This document shows, piece by piece, positions 7,801 through 15,623 of a DNA stretch of 19,357 nt (position 1 is the stretch's first letter; every line of letters starts with the position of its first letter). Origin of the DNA: an uncultured Ruminococcus sp. (GTDB lineage: Bacteria > Bacillota > Clostridia > Oscillospirales > Acutalibacteraceae); the NCBI GenBank assembly GCA_900543095.1, contig UQQD01000025.1, forward strand, positions 1 through 19,357, written 5' to 3'. The position numbers and the translations under genes are program-made. Under the pieces are notes generated by a model. It was not told the origin of the DNA, ran no database searches, and saw only the letters and a list, made by a program, of their open reading frames with translations.

Positions 7801-7837
7801 CAAAAAGCAAAGAGCCGTACAGAAAACTGTACGGCTC
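7801..7837 (-). terminator. Intrinsic terminator of noc
   Basis: Perfect 11-bp stem (GAGCCGTACAG at 7812-7822 with 7827-7837), AAAA loop on the plus strand, followed on the minus strand by TTTGCTTTTTG. It is the only good terminator between noc and parA. Two weaker hairpins without T runs lie closer to noc (7877-7894 and 7913-7930). Confidence 0.85.
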
Positions 7838-7876
7838 CTCGCAAGGGGTTAGATAAGGAAATGGGTATGAGTGGAA

Positions 7877-7930
7877 TGGATGCTTTCGCATCCAACTGGA
7901 AAGTTAGTTAATATCCGCATTCAGGCGGAT
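7877..7930 (-). other. Two small hairpins after the noc stop
   Basis: TGGATGC and GCATCCA close a 4-base loop (7877-7894; GAAA on the minus strand). ATCCGC with GCGGAT forms a second hairpin (7913-7930) that overlaps the noc stop codon. They precede the main terminator and may stabilise the 3' end. The remaining bases between 7693 and 7800 are AT-rich and show nothing. Confidence 0.45.
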
Positions 7931-8748
7931 TTACTGCCGGTCGGCACACGCTTTTTGGGAATTCTGATTGTGTATTCAATAAAGTTTTCGTTATCTGTTT
8001 TGTTTGATTGTGCGTTAATTCCCGAAAGCCGCATTGTGTCGATAGCCTTGTTGATTGTGTTTAAAAAAATTCTTACGTCTTTTATCACCGCTTTACTGCT
8101 GCCCTGCTTCTTGTCGGTCTTGGGGCTTTGCATTGTCATTATGCCGACAAGGTTTTCCGTTTGCTGAACGTTTAGATTGTCCGAAATAACCTTTGACAAC
8201 GCTTCACGCCGTCTGTCTTCGTCGTCTATTTTCAGCAATGCTCTTGCGTGGCGCTCCGACAGCTCTGCTTTCTCAATCAGTTCCTGCTCTTCATATGTAA
8301 GTCTGAGCAATCTGAGCTTGTTCGCTATGGTTGACTGAGATTTGCCGAGTCTTTGCGCCGCCTGCTCCTGAGTCAGTCCGTACCGCCGTATCAGTCTTGA
8401 AATCCCACGCGCTTCCTCAAAAAAGCTGAGGTCGCGGCGTTGGAGATTTTCAAGGAGGGCATATACCGCCGACTCTTTGTCGGTGCACTTGATTACTATA
8501 CAGGGAACCTTTTTTAAGCCTGCCATTACCGACGCACGCAGTCTGCGTTCGCCTGCTATCAGCTCAAACTCCGTACCCGTCACCTTTCTGACGGTGAGCG
8601 GCTGCAAAATTCCGTTTTCCGCTATGGAGCGTGAAAGCTGTATAAGGTCGTCGTTACAAAATTGCTTGCGCGGCTGGGCTTTGTTGGGGCGAATTTTTAT
8701 TATAGGTATTTCAGAGATTATGTTTTCGCTTTTAACTAAAAAATTCAC
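7921..8748 (-). CDS. noc: Nucleoid occlusion protein Noc (ParB paralogue)
   Basis: A ParB-family DNA-binding protein which in Firmicutes binds its own sites, contacts the membrane and keeps the division septum off the nucleoid. CTP motif GERRLRA (residues 66-72), ENLQRRDL (100-107) and a helix-turn-helix at about 125-148 (TQEQAAQRLGKSQSTI) are clear. It is called Noc rather than ParB because it follows rsmG and is not coupled to parA, the order mnmE-mnmG-rsmG-noc-parA-parB known from Bacillus. GTG at 8748 is preferred because GGGGTGAT lies about 5 bases upstream; a GTG at 8757 would add three residues but has no ribosome site. No ATG is available. A typical membrane-binding N-terminal helix is short or unclear here. 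Confidence 0.88.
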   Translation of the reverse strand: MNFLVKSENIISEIPIIKIRPNKAQPRKQFCNDDLIQLSRSIAENGILQPLTVRKVTGTEFELIAGERRLRASVMAGLKKVPCIVIKCTDKESAVYALLENLQRRDLSFFEEARGISRLIRRYGLTQEQAAQRLGKSQSTIANKLRLLRLTYEEQELIEKAELSERHARALLKIDDEDRRREALSKVISDNLNVQQTENLVGIMTMQSPKTDKKQGSSKAVIKDVRIFLNTINKAIDTMRLSGINAQSNKTDNENFIEYTIRIPKKRVPTGSKSA

Positions 8749-8792
8749 CGCAATCACCCCGTATATTTGGCTTCAGGGGTTGTCCCTGTGCT

Positions 8793-8804
8793 ATTATAAT
8801 ACCA
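8793..8804 (-). promoter_or_regulatory. Candidate extended -10 promoter of noc
   Basis: Within the 150-base gap after rsmG the minus strand reads TGGTATTATAAT, containing TATAAT (8798-8793) or an extended TGG-TATTAT. No good -35 box is found at 17 bases; CTGACA lies 24 bases away. It would let noc be transcribed apart from rsmG. Confidence 0.4.
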
Positions 8805-8898
8805 CGGAGTGACTGCGGTCTTTGTCAGATTGTGTGCAATTATTTTATATTGTTTTGGTAACAAATGGTATTTTGCCGAATTTTCTGTCGAAATCGGT

Positions 8899-9612
8899 CT
8901 ACAACGGCATAGATTTTATTTTTGCCGAATTGCGGGGATACTTTTCGGGAGTGGGCTGAACCTTTTCAATCTCTATTATCGCACGGTCGCCGCCGTCGGA
9001 CGGAAGCGAAAATCTGTGGACGTCCGCAACCCTGCCGCCCAAGGTCTGTACGGCCTTGCGGGCGTCTTTAAGCTCCGTGTCGGCGTCCTTGCCCTTGAAT
9101 GCAACAAATTTTCCGCCAAGCCTTACATACGGCAGGCAGTATTCGCTCAGGACATTCAGCCTTGCAACCGCACGGGAAAGCGCAAAATCGTAGGTTTCAC
9201 GAAGCCCGATGTTTTGTCCGCCGTCCTCGGCACGGCTGTGAATCAGGTCAGCCGAGAGATTGATTTCATCAAGAACCTCCTGCAAGAACACAAGCCTTTT
9301 GTTAAGGCTGTCAAGCAGGGTAAGCTTTATGTCGGGGCGTGCAATTTTCAGCACAACGCCCGGAAAGCCTGCGCCCGTACCAACGTCTATTACCGTACTG
9401 TTTTTCGGTACATCAACATAGGCGAGCATAGAAAGGCTGTCGGCAAAATGTTTGACGGCAACTTCCTCAGGCTCTGTTATTGCGGTAAGATTAATTTTTT
9501 CATTTCGGCTCACAAGAAGTCTGTAATAGATTTCAAGCTGAGAAAGCTGAATTTCGGTTAAATTAATTTTAAAATCGGCAACAGCCTGTAATATGAAATC
9601 TTTAATTTCCAT
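8899..9612 (-). CDS. rsmG: 16S rRNA (guanine-N7)-methyltransferase RsmG (GidB)
   Basis: Methylates N7 of G527 (E. coli numbering) in the 530 loop of 16S rRNA using SAM; loss gives low-level streptomycin resistance in several bacteria. 237 aa, normal length. NLTAI at residues 41-45, the SAM-binding glycine loop IDVGTGAGFPG at about 75-85, LLDSLNKR after it, and SRAVARLN later are all typical. It starts one base after the mnmG stop with AGAGGAT inside the mnmG end, so the two genes are translationally linked. Confidence 0.95.
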   Translation of the reverse strand: MEIKDFILQAVADFKINLTEIQLSQLEIYYRLLVSRNEKINLTAITEPEEVAVKHFADSLSMLAYVDVPKNSTVIDVGTGAGFPGVVLKIARPDIKLTLLDSLNKRLVFLQEVLDEINLSADLIHSRAEDGGQNIGLRETYDFALSRAVARLNVLSEYCLPYVRLGGKFVAFKGKDADTELKDARKAVQTLGGRVADVHRFSLPSDGGDRAIIEIEKVQPTPEKYPRNSAKIKSMPL

Positions 9613-9613
9613 T

Positions 9614-11485
9614 TTATCCTCTGTTTTGTCCGCTCAGCCAGATAAGCAATACTGAAATATCGGCAGGGGAAACGCCCGATATTCTGGACGCCTGACCGAT
9701 GTTAAGCGGCTTTATTTTGTTGAGCTTTTCCTGCGCTTCAAGGCGCAAGCCCTTTATATCTTTATAGTCAAAATCTTTTGGCAGATGCTTTTTTTCGAGC
9801 TTTTTCATCTGCTCCACCTGTTTTAACTGCTTTTGGATATACCCCTCATACTTTATCTCGATTTCGACCTGCTCAAAAATGTTCGGGTCAAGCTTTGGCC
9901 TTGTCAAATCAACCTCAGAAAGCGAAGCATAATCAAGCTGAGGACGTTTAAGCAAATCTATAAGGCGCACACCTGTTGAAATTTGCGATGTTTCACGTGA
10001 AACAAGTATTCGGTTTACCTGCTCGGTGGGAGAGATAACCGTTGTTTTAAGCCTTTTAAGCTCCTGCTTTTTAAGCTCCTGCTTTTCAAGAAAGCGGCGG
10101 TAGCGCTCCTCGCTTATTAACCCTATCTCGTATCCGAGCGGCGTCAAACGCTCGTCGGCATTGTCCTGCCGCAGTACAAGCCTGTATTCGCTTCGGGAAG
10201 TCATCATTCTGTAGGGTTCGTTTGCGCCCTTTGTAACAAGGTCGTCAACAAGCGTTCCGATATAGGAGTTTGCACGGGTAAATACAACCTGCTCTCTGCC
10301 CAAAACCTTTAGCGCAGCATTGATTCCTGCAACAAGCCCTTGGGCGGCGGCTTCTTCATAGCCCGAACTGCCGTTAAACTGACCCGCTCCGTACAAGCCC
10401 TCAAAATCCTTAAATTCAAGCGTGGGGTTCATTGCAAGCGGATCAACGCAGTCATATTCTATCGCATAGGCAGGGCGCATAATAACGCAATGCTCCAAGC
10501 CCTTGATTGTGCGGTAAAATTGAAGCTGAACTTCTTCGGGCAGAGAAGAGCTCATACCCTGCATATACATTTCTTCTGTGTTAAGTCCGCACGGCTCAAT
10601 AAAAAGCTGGTGGCGTGGCTTGTCCTTAAAACGCATTACCTTATCTTCAAAGCTCGGACAGTAACGAGGTCCAACACCCTCAATTTTGCCTGCATACAGC
10701 GGAGAACGGTGGATATTATCAAGAATAATTTGTTTTGTGCGGTCGTTTGTCCAGCTTATGTGGCAAACCGCCTTGTTTTCACCAAGGCTTTCGGTTTCAT
10801 AAGAAAACGGCTGAGGCGGCTCATCACCGTGCTGTTCTTCAAGGTCGGTAAAATCTATAGAGCTTCTCAGCACCCTTGCGGGCGTACCCGTCTTAAAACG
10901 GCGAAGCGGAAGTCCGAGAGCTTTCAGGCTTTTGCCAAGCTCTGTGGCAGGGAAAATACCGTCGGGACCGCTTTCGTAGGATACCTCGCCGACAAAAATC
11001 CGTCCGCCGAGGTATGTGCCTGTGGCAATAATAACCGCCTTGCAGTGATACAAAGCGAGCATACGGGTAGCAAGCTCATAGCCGCCGTCAATTTTGCGAA
11101 TATCGGTTATTTCCGCCTGATGCAGTTCAAGATTATGCTGAAGCTCAAGCTTGTGTTTCATAGTTTCGGAATACTTGCGCCTGTCGATTTGCGCCCTAAG
11201 AGAATGTACGGCAGGACCTTTGCCTCGGTTTAACATTCGTGACTGCAAAAAGCACTCGTCTGCTGTTTTGCCCATTTCACCGCCGAGAGCGTCAATTTCA
11301 CGCACAAGGTGACCCTTTGCTGTTCCGCCAATTGACGGATTGCAGGGGCAGTTACCCACAGCGTCCATATTAATTGTAAAAATCACCGTTTTACAGCCCA
11401 GCCTTGCGCTTGCAAGTGCGGCTTCTATGCCTGCGTGACCTGCGCCGATAACGGCAACATCATAATTTCCTGCAAAGTATTCCAT
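9614..11485 (-). CDS. mnmG: tRNA uridine-5-carboxymethylaminomethyl(34) synthesis enzyme MnmG (GidA)
   Basis: FAD-dependent partner of MnmE that builds the carboxymethylaminomethyl group on U34 of certain tRNAs. 623 aa. The FAD Rossmann motif VIGAGHAGIEAA has Gly14, Gly16 and Gly19; CNPSIGG, the GRIFVGE region and the C-terminal helical domain ending in ISGVSPADISVLLIWL are typical. The frame is open to a GTG at 11524, but the ATG at 11485 has GGAG at the right distance and the product MEYFAGNYDVAVIGAG fits the family. The 153-base leader from mnmE contains two abutting hairpins (11534-11600). A perfect parS lies inside the gene at 9989-10004. Confidence 0.96.
   Translation of the reverse strand: MEYFAGNYDVAVIGAGHAGIEAALASARLGCKTVIFTINMDAVGNCPCNPSIGGTAKGHLVREIDALGGEMGKTADECFLQSRMLNRGKGPAVHSLRAQIDRRKYSETMKHKLELQHNLELHQAEITDIRKIDGGYELATRMLALYHCKAVIIATGTYLGGRIFVGEVSYESGPDGIFPATELGKSLKALGLPLRRFKTGTPARVLRSSIDFTDLEEQHGDEPPQPFSYETESLGENKAVCHISWTNDRTKQIILDNIHRSPLYAGKIEGVGPRYCPSFEDKVMRFKDKPRHQLFIEPCGLNTEEMYMQGMSSSLPEEVQLQFYRTIKGLEHCVIMRPAYAIEYDCVDPLAMNPTLEFKDFEGLYGAGQFNGSSGYEEAAAQGLVAGINAALKVLGREQVVFTRANSYIGTLVDDLVTKGANEPYRMMTSRSEYRLVLRQDNADERLTPLGYEIGLISEERYRRFLEKQELKKQELKRLKTTVISPTEQVNRILVSRETSQISTGVRLIDLLKRPQLDYASLSEVDLTRPKLDPNIFEQVEIEIKYEGYIQKQLKQVEQMKKLEKKHLPKDFDYKDIKGLRLEAQEKLNKIKPLNIGQASRISGVSPADISVLLIWLSGQNRG
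9989..10004. promoter_or_regulatory. parS: parS site inside mnmG (perfect 16-bp consensus)
   Basis: TGTTTCACGTGAAACA lies within the mnmG coding sequence, where it encodes VSRET. It is identical to the site upstream of parA, about 2.3 kb away. Confidence 0.96.
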
Positions 11486-11533
11486 TTCATTCTCCGTTGT
11501 TGTATGTATATTATTAATCTTCACTTAAATATG

Positions 11534-11600
11534 CGGAAACGGTTTTGACCGCTCCGAATCCTACAAAACTGCGCTTGTTGTCAAGCGGAACAATAGGATT
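11534..11600 (-). promoter_or_regulatory. Two adjacent hairpins in the mnmG leader, function unknown
   Basis: Hairpin I: AATCCTA (11557-11563) pairs with TAGGATT (11594-11600), enclosing an inner stem CGCTTG (11572-11577) with CAAGCG (11582-11587). Hairpin II: CGGA (11534-11537) with TCCG (11553-11556), enclosing CGGT (11540-11543) with ACCG (11548-11551). The two abut without a gap. Neither is followed by a T run, so they are not simple terminators. Candidate leader regulatory element or processing site between mnmE and mnmG. Confidence 0.45.
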
Positions 11601-11638
11601 GTTGCTTACAAATTGTATAGATAATTAACGTTGCTAAA

Positions 11639-13021
11639 CTATTTGCCGACACAAAAGTTGTGGAACACACGGTCAAGAACCTCATCGCTTGTTTTCTCTC
11701 CCGTAAGCTCAAGCAACTCTGAAATTGCGTCTTCAAGTGAAACTGTAACTGCGTCGTAGGTCAAGCCGGCTTTAAGTCCGCTTTCTGCCTCATTTACCGA
11801 TTTCAGCGCATTAAAAACAGCCAGCCGTTGTCTTTCATTTGACAAAATTCCATCGCTGGGATTCAAATTTGCAGTGCCGGCAATCTGCTCAACCGCCTTT
11901 GTAATATCATCTTTACCTTCGCCGCTCGCCGCCGAAACAAACACAACACTGCTGCACTTATCCTTTATTTTCTCAACATCAAGTTTTTGCGGCAAGTCGG
12001 TTTTGTTGATAACGGCTATCGTCGGAATATCCTTTGCCTGTTCAAGCAAGCTTAGGTCATCTTCGTCAAGCTCTCGGCTGTTGTCAAACACCGCAAGCAA
12101 AAGCCTGCACTGTTCAAGCCGCTTTTTAGCACGGTCAACGCCGATTTTCTCAACCTTGTCATCAGTCGAACGAAGCCCTGCGGTATCACTAAGCCTCAGA
12201 ATAACATCGCCGACAAGCACGGTGTCCTCAACAACATCTCTGGTTGTGCCGGGTATGTCTGTGACAATGCTCTTGTCGTAGCCCGAAAGCAGATTCATCA
12301 GCGTGCTTTTTCCCACGTTAGGTCTGCCTGCAATAACGGTGTCAATTCCCTGTTTTACCGCCTGACCGCTGTCATAGGTATCAAGCAATTTTTTTAGGGC
12401 GGTTTTTGAGGTTTTGCACACGTCAAAAATCATATCGTCCGAAACCTCGGCAATATCCTCCTCGGGATAATCCGCCCAAGCCGACAGGTGAGCAACAATC
12501 GCAAGCAAATCGTCCTTTACGGCGTTTATTTTTGTTCTTAGTACGCCGTCCTTGACGCAGAGTGCCGCACGAACCGCACTTTTGCTTTTTGCCGTGATAA
12601 TGTCGATAACTGCTTCGGCTTCGGTAAGGTCGATTTTTCCGTTGAGAAACGCACGTTTTGTAAACTCGCCTGCCTGTGCCGGAACAGCTCCGGCGTCAAG
12701 CACAGCACGCAGCACCTGTTTTGTGATATACACGCCGCCATGGCACGAAAGCTCAACAACGTCCTCGCCCGTATAGCTGTGTGGCGCTTTAAATACAAGC
12801 GCAACCGCCTCGTCAACCTCTTCTTCATTTTGATTGACAATTTTTCCGAAAGCGGCAGTATAGCCTTTCATATCGGACAATCGTTTGCCGTGAAAGCTTC
12901 TGAAAACCGTATCGGCAATCTGTGCGGAGTCTGCGCCCGAAATTCGGATAACGCCGATTCCGCCCTCACCCTGAGCGGTACTGATTGCGGCTATTGTTTT
13001 GTTTGAATTAAGATCGTTCAT
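11639..13021 (-). CDS. mnmE: tRNA modification GTPase MnmE (TrmE)
   Basis: GTPase that with MnmG modifies the wobble uridine of tRNAs. 460 aa. An N-terminal formyl-tetrahydrofolate-binding dimerisation domain (TIAAISTAQGEGGIGVIRISG) is followed by a helical domain with an inserted G domain. The P-loop GRPNVGKST lies at about residues 232-240, then DIPGTTRD, DTAGLR and NKTD. The C-terminus is FCVGK, a variant of the conserved C(I/L/V)GK motif whose cysteine is needed for function. The ATG at 13021 is chosen; GGAG lies about 7 bases upstream. A TTG at 13027 would add two residues. The ribosome site directly follows the jag terminator tail. Confidence 0.96.
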   Translation of the reverse strand: MNDLNSNKTIAAISTAQGEGGIGVIRISGADSAQIADTVFRSFHGKRLSDMKGYTAAFGKIVNQNEEEVDEAVALVFKAPHSYTGEDVVELSCHGGVYITKQVLRAVLDAGAVPAQAGEFTKRAFLNGKIDLTEAEAVIDIITAKSKSAVRAALCVKDGVLRTKINAVKDDLLAIVAHLSAWADYPEEDIAEVSDDMIFDVCKTSKTALKKLLDTYDSGQAVKQGIDTVIAGRPNVGKSTLMNLLSGYDKSIVTDIPGTTRDVVEDTVLVGDVILRLSDTAGLRSTDDKVEKIGVDRAKKRLEQCRLLLAVFDNSRELDEDDLSLLEQAKDIPTIAVINKTDLPQKLDVEKIKDKCSSVVFVSAASGEGKDDITKAVEQIAGTANLNPSDGILSNERQRLAVFNALKSVNEAESGLKAGLTYDAVTVSLEDAISELLELTGEKTSDEVLDRVFHNFCVGK

Positions 13022-13032
13022 ATACAATCTCC

Positions 13033-13061
13033 AAAAATAAAAGGGCGGATAAAACCGCCCT
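13033..13061 (-). terminator. Intrinsic terminator after jag
   Basis: 7-bp GC-rich stem (AGGGCGG at 13042-13048 with CCGCCCT at 13055-13061) and a 6-base loop, followed on the minus strand by TTTTATTTTT. It lies 4 bases after the jag stop, and the mnmE ribosome site begins within the same tail. Confidence 0.85.
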
Positions 13062-13065
13062 GTTT

Positions 13066-13851
13066 TTATTTGTCTATTCTTCCGTAAAGTCCGTTTTCTC
13101 CGCCTTCGTTAAGCGGCTTTCTGTCGGGATTAACGGGAGCAGGACTTGAATTGCGGTTGCCGCCGTAGGGACGTCTTCCGCCTCTGCCTCTGTTGTAATT
13201 ATCTCTGCGGTAATTCTTTGCTTTCGGGTCGGGACCGATAACAACGTGGCGGTTGGCGTTTTCGCCCTCGCTCCACGATGTTGCGCCGTTCACCTTTTGA
13301 ACTGCCGTGTGAATAATTCTTCTTTCGTATGGATTCATCGGCTCCAGGCTTGACTTTCTGCCTGTTTTAACAGCCTTGAATGCGAGCTTTCTGCCCAAAA
13401 TTTCAAGTGTTTTTTCACGTTTTTCTCTGTAGTTTCCCGTATCAATGGTAACCTTAAGATATTCATCCTTGCCGTGATTTGCAACAAGACTTGTAAGATA
13501 CTGCAGTGAATCGAGAGTTTCGCCTCTTCTTCCGATAACAAAGCCAACGCCCTCACCCGAAAGGTTAAACTTCACGCCGCCTTCTTCTTCCGTCTTTTCA
13601 ACCGTAATCTCCGAAAGTCCCATTTTTTCAAGAACGTTTTTCAAAAATTGTTCAGCCGTGTCGTTTGACGATTCAGACATAGTGATCTTTACCTTGGCAG
13701 GAGAGCCGCCGAAAAGACCGAATTTCTTTTTCTCTGCACGTTGGATAATTTCAATCTCTACTTGTACCGTGTCGTCAATACCAAGCTGCTGTCTGGCATT
13801 TTCCAGAGCTTCGGTTTCGTTTTCACCAACGCCGATTGCTTCTCGTGTCAC
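13066..13851 (-). CDS. jag: RNA-binding protein Jag/KhpB
   Basis: Cytoplasmic RNA-binding protein of the Jag/KhpB/EloR family, usually encoded beside yidC; partner of KhpA and linked to cell elongation and small RNA biology in Gram-positive bacteria. 261 aa. A Jag-N domain (residues 1-58, ending KKKFGLFGGSPAKVKI), a KH domain with VIGRRGETLDSLQYL, and an R3H domain with RRIIH are clear. After the R3H domain there is a tail of about 50 residues rich in Arg, Gly and Asn (RRDNYNRGRGGRRPYGG), not part of the core family and resembling RGG-type RNA-binding tails. GTG start with AAGGAG 8 bases upstream. Confidence 0.95.
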   Translation of the reverse strand: MTREAIGVGENETEALENARQQLGIDDTVQVEIEIIQRAEKKKFGLFGGSPAKVKITMSESSNDTAEQFLKNVLEKMGLSEITVEKTEEEGGVKFNLSGEGVGFVIGRRGETLDSLQYLTSLVANHGKDEYLKVTIDTGNYREKREKTLEILGRKLAFKAVKTGRKSSLEPMNPYERRIIHTAVQKVNGATSWSEGENANRHVVIGPDPKAKNYRRDNYNRGRGGRRPYGGNRNSSPAPVNPDRKPLNEGGENGLYGRIDK

Positions 13852-13914
13852 GTTAATTCTCCTTCTTTTTTATATTCCTTACGGAGCGTTTCCGCTCTCT
13901 TTAAGTTGTAGTAA

Positions 13915-14931
13915 TTATTTCTTTTTCTTCTTTGCGGGTTTTTTGGACTGCGCCGATTTTACGTTCGTATTATCGGGAACACTCACTTCGTGCGGTGCAT
14001 AAACATACGGAACGCTTGCCTCATTCTGATAGAGCAGAGCAACGTGTCTTGCCTCTGCGTTTGCGGTAAGCTGAGCAGGGCTGAATATTTTGCCCAAAAG
14101 TATCGACTGCACCAGACTGAGCAGTGCCGAGATTATCCAATAGAAAGCAACAGCCGCAGGAACGGTGTATGCGATATACGCTGAAAACAGCGGCAGGATA
14201 TAGAAAGCAATCTTCATACAGCCCATTTGCTGATTCATCTGATTGCCGTTTATCTTCTGCATAATAAACTGTGAACCTACGTTTGAGAGGAAACAGAAAA
14301 CCGGGAACAGAATGTACCACGAAGCAAATCCAAACTGACTCGGAACCGCAAGCAAATCAACACCCAATGTGTTAAAGCCGTTCTCAAACATCTCAATCTG
14401 AGCAATCTCAGAGGAGCTGAACAGACCTTGAATTGCCTCAGTATTCTGAATATTCGGGAATATGGTAAGCAGGTTTATCTGCTGATAGGTCTGGTTTGCG
14501 TTCATCACATATCCGGGGATAGTGTCAACATAGTTTACAGCCGCCTGAACGCTGTCGGCGTTGAGGTGGAGGGTATTTGTAAGCGGATAAGCAACCGCAT
14601 AGAACACGCCCAAAATTACAAGCAGAGGAATAACCATTGTAAGACATCCGCCGCCAAAAGGCTTGACGCCCTCTTTTTCATAGAGCTTGCTGATCTCTTC
14701 CTGAGCTTTTTGCTTGTTGTTTGCATATTTTTCTTTGATTTCCTGCTGCTTTTTGTTAAGCCTTGCAGTACCTGCCATAGTTTTTTGCTGCTTGATTGAA
14801 AACGGAAACAGCACCAGCTTTATGACCAGGGTAAATAAAATGATCGAAAGTCCGAAGTTCTGAATAACATAGAAGATTCCCCACAATATGTAGCCGAGGA
14901 AACCTCCGAGAAATCCAAAAATATATTGCAT
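13915..14931 (-). CDS. yidC: Membrane protein insertase YidC (SpoIIIJ/OxaA type)
   Basis: Inserts and folds membrane proteins, alone or with SecYEG. 338 aa, longer than Bacillus SpoIIIJ because of a large external loop after the second membrane span. The protein starts straight into a hydrophobic span without a lipobox cysteine. The FSIKQQK segment after the first core span and the NKKQQEIKEKY cytoplasmic coiled region are typical. The groove residue that is Arg in SpoIIIJ appears to be Lys38. The C-terminus ends in a lysine-rich tail (KKPAKKKKK), probably ribosome-contacting. ATG start with GAGGT upstream; cotranscribed with yidD and jag. Confidence 0.94.
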   Translation of the reverse strand: MQYIFGFLGGFLGYILWGIFYVIQNFGLSIILFTLVIKLVLFPFSIKQQKTMAGTARLNKKQQEIKEKYANNKQKAQEEISKLYEKEGVKPFGGGCLTMVIPLLVILGVFYAVAYPLTNTLHLNADSVQAAVNYVDTIPGYVMNANQTYQQINLLTIFPNIQNTEAIQGLFSSSEIAQIEMFENGFNTLGVDLLAVPSQFGFASWYILFPVFCFLSNVGSQFIMQKINGNQMNQQMGCMKIAFYILPLFSAYIAYTVPAAVAFYWIISALLSLVQSILLGKIFSPAQLTANAEARHVALLYQNEASVPYVYAPHEVSVPDNTNVKSAQSKKPAKKKKK

Positions 14932-14972
14932 AAGCTACCTCTCTTTTGGCAGCGTCGAATCCGACTGCCGTT

Positions 14973-15200
14973 TCATTGCCTGTCCTTTTTTTCGGGGACG
15001 GGATCATATCCGCCCTTTGAAAACGGGTTACAGCGTAAAATCCGCCAAACAGTAAGCGCCGAACCCTTTAATGCGCCAAATCTTTCAATAGCTTCAAGGC
15101 CGTATTCCGAACAGGTCGGAATATACTTGCAGCTTGGCTTGGTATGCGGAGAAATTGCGGCTTGATAAAACCTGATAATTGCAAGAAGCACTTTTTTCAT
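14973..15200 (-). CDS. yidD: Membrane protein insertion efficiency factor YidD
   Basis: Small peripheral membrane protein that aids YidC-dependent insertion, almost always between rnpA and yidC. The reading frame is open back to 15272, but the ATG at 15200 gives the standard 75-aa product beginning MKKVLLAIIRFYQ, an amphipathic helix, and has GAGGT upstream. Conserved core: CKYIPTCSEYGLEAI, then RILRCNPFSKGGYDPVP. Three cysteines are at the family positions. Confidence 0.95.
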   Translation of the reverse strand: MKKVLLAIIRFYQAAISPHTKPSCKYIPTCSEYGLEAIERFGALKGSALTVWRILRCNPFSKGGYDPVPEKKDRQ

Positions 15201-15223
15201 CTCTGATGACCTCAAACGCCCGA

Positions 15224-15559
15224 TTAACCCAAAACCCCCGCCGATTTCAAATGCTGTTTCATCGCTTTGCAAACGACCTGCGATTTAACAAACGGGGTTT
15301 TGCCTCTGGCTACAAATACAATGTCAAATCCCTGTTTCATTTCGGGATAAAGCTCATAGTAAGCCGCTCTGATAACTCTTCTTGCTCTTGTGCGTTTGAC
15401 CGCTTTGCCTATCTTTTTGCCCGTGGTGATTCCAAAGCGCAGATTACCTGACCTGTTCTTGGTTACATACGTCACCAGCACCGGGCTGACAAAGGATCTT
15501 CCTCGCCGATAAAGCCTTGAAAAATCCCGATTGTCCTTTAATGTGATATACTTGTTCAT
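15224..15559 (-). CDS. rnpA: Ribonuclease P protein component
   Basis: Protein subunit of RNase P, which with the RNA subunit trims tRNA 5' leaders. 111 aa. The N-terminal FSRLYRRGRS and FGITTGKKIGKAVKR are typical. The signature RNR helix reads RTRARRVIR (residues 56-64), so the usual Asn is Thr57. No Shine-Dalgarno sequence is visible before the ATG at 15559; the leader reads CCGTATAAAAATT. A terminator separates it from rpmH, so readthrough or a separate start must supply its transcript. yidD follows 23 bases later. Confidence 0.94.
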   Translation of the reverse strand: MNKYITLKDNRDFSRLYRRGRSFVSPVLVTYVTKNRSGNLRFGITTGKKIGKAVKRTRARRVIRAAYYELYPEMKQGFDIVFVARGKTPFVKSQVVCKAMKQHLKSAGVLG

Positions 15560-15586
15560 AATTTTTATACGGTCAAAGTCGTTGTC

Positions 15587-15620
15587 AAAAAAGATAGACC
15601 ACTGATTAAAAGTGGCCTAT
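15587..15620 (-). terminator. Intrinsic terminator between rpmH and rnpA
   Basis: 10-bp stem with one G-U pair (15594-15603 with 15611-15620), 7-base loop, followed on the minus strand by six T (15592-15587). It begins 3 bases after the rpmH stop, so it should reduce transcription into rnpA. Confidence 0.8.
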
Positions 15621-15623
15621 ACC

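Noticed and set aside
8809..9561. 250-codon open frame on the plus strand opposite rsmG
   Set aside because: Antisense to a clear RsmG; composition is that of a shadow frame.
10340..11233. 297-codon open frame on the plus strand
   Set aside because: It lies wholly opposite mnmG, whose product matches its family along its full length; no ribosome site or family similarity.
11566..11589. Possible mnmG promoter TTGACA...TAGGAT
   Set aside because: The spacing is 15 bases, the -10 matches only four of six, and both boxes lie inside hairpin I.
15560..15588. Possible rnpA promoter TTGACA...TATAAA
   Set aside because: The spacing is only 13 bases; at 17 bases there is no acceptable -10 box.
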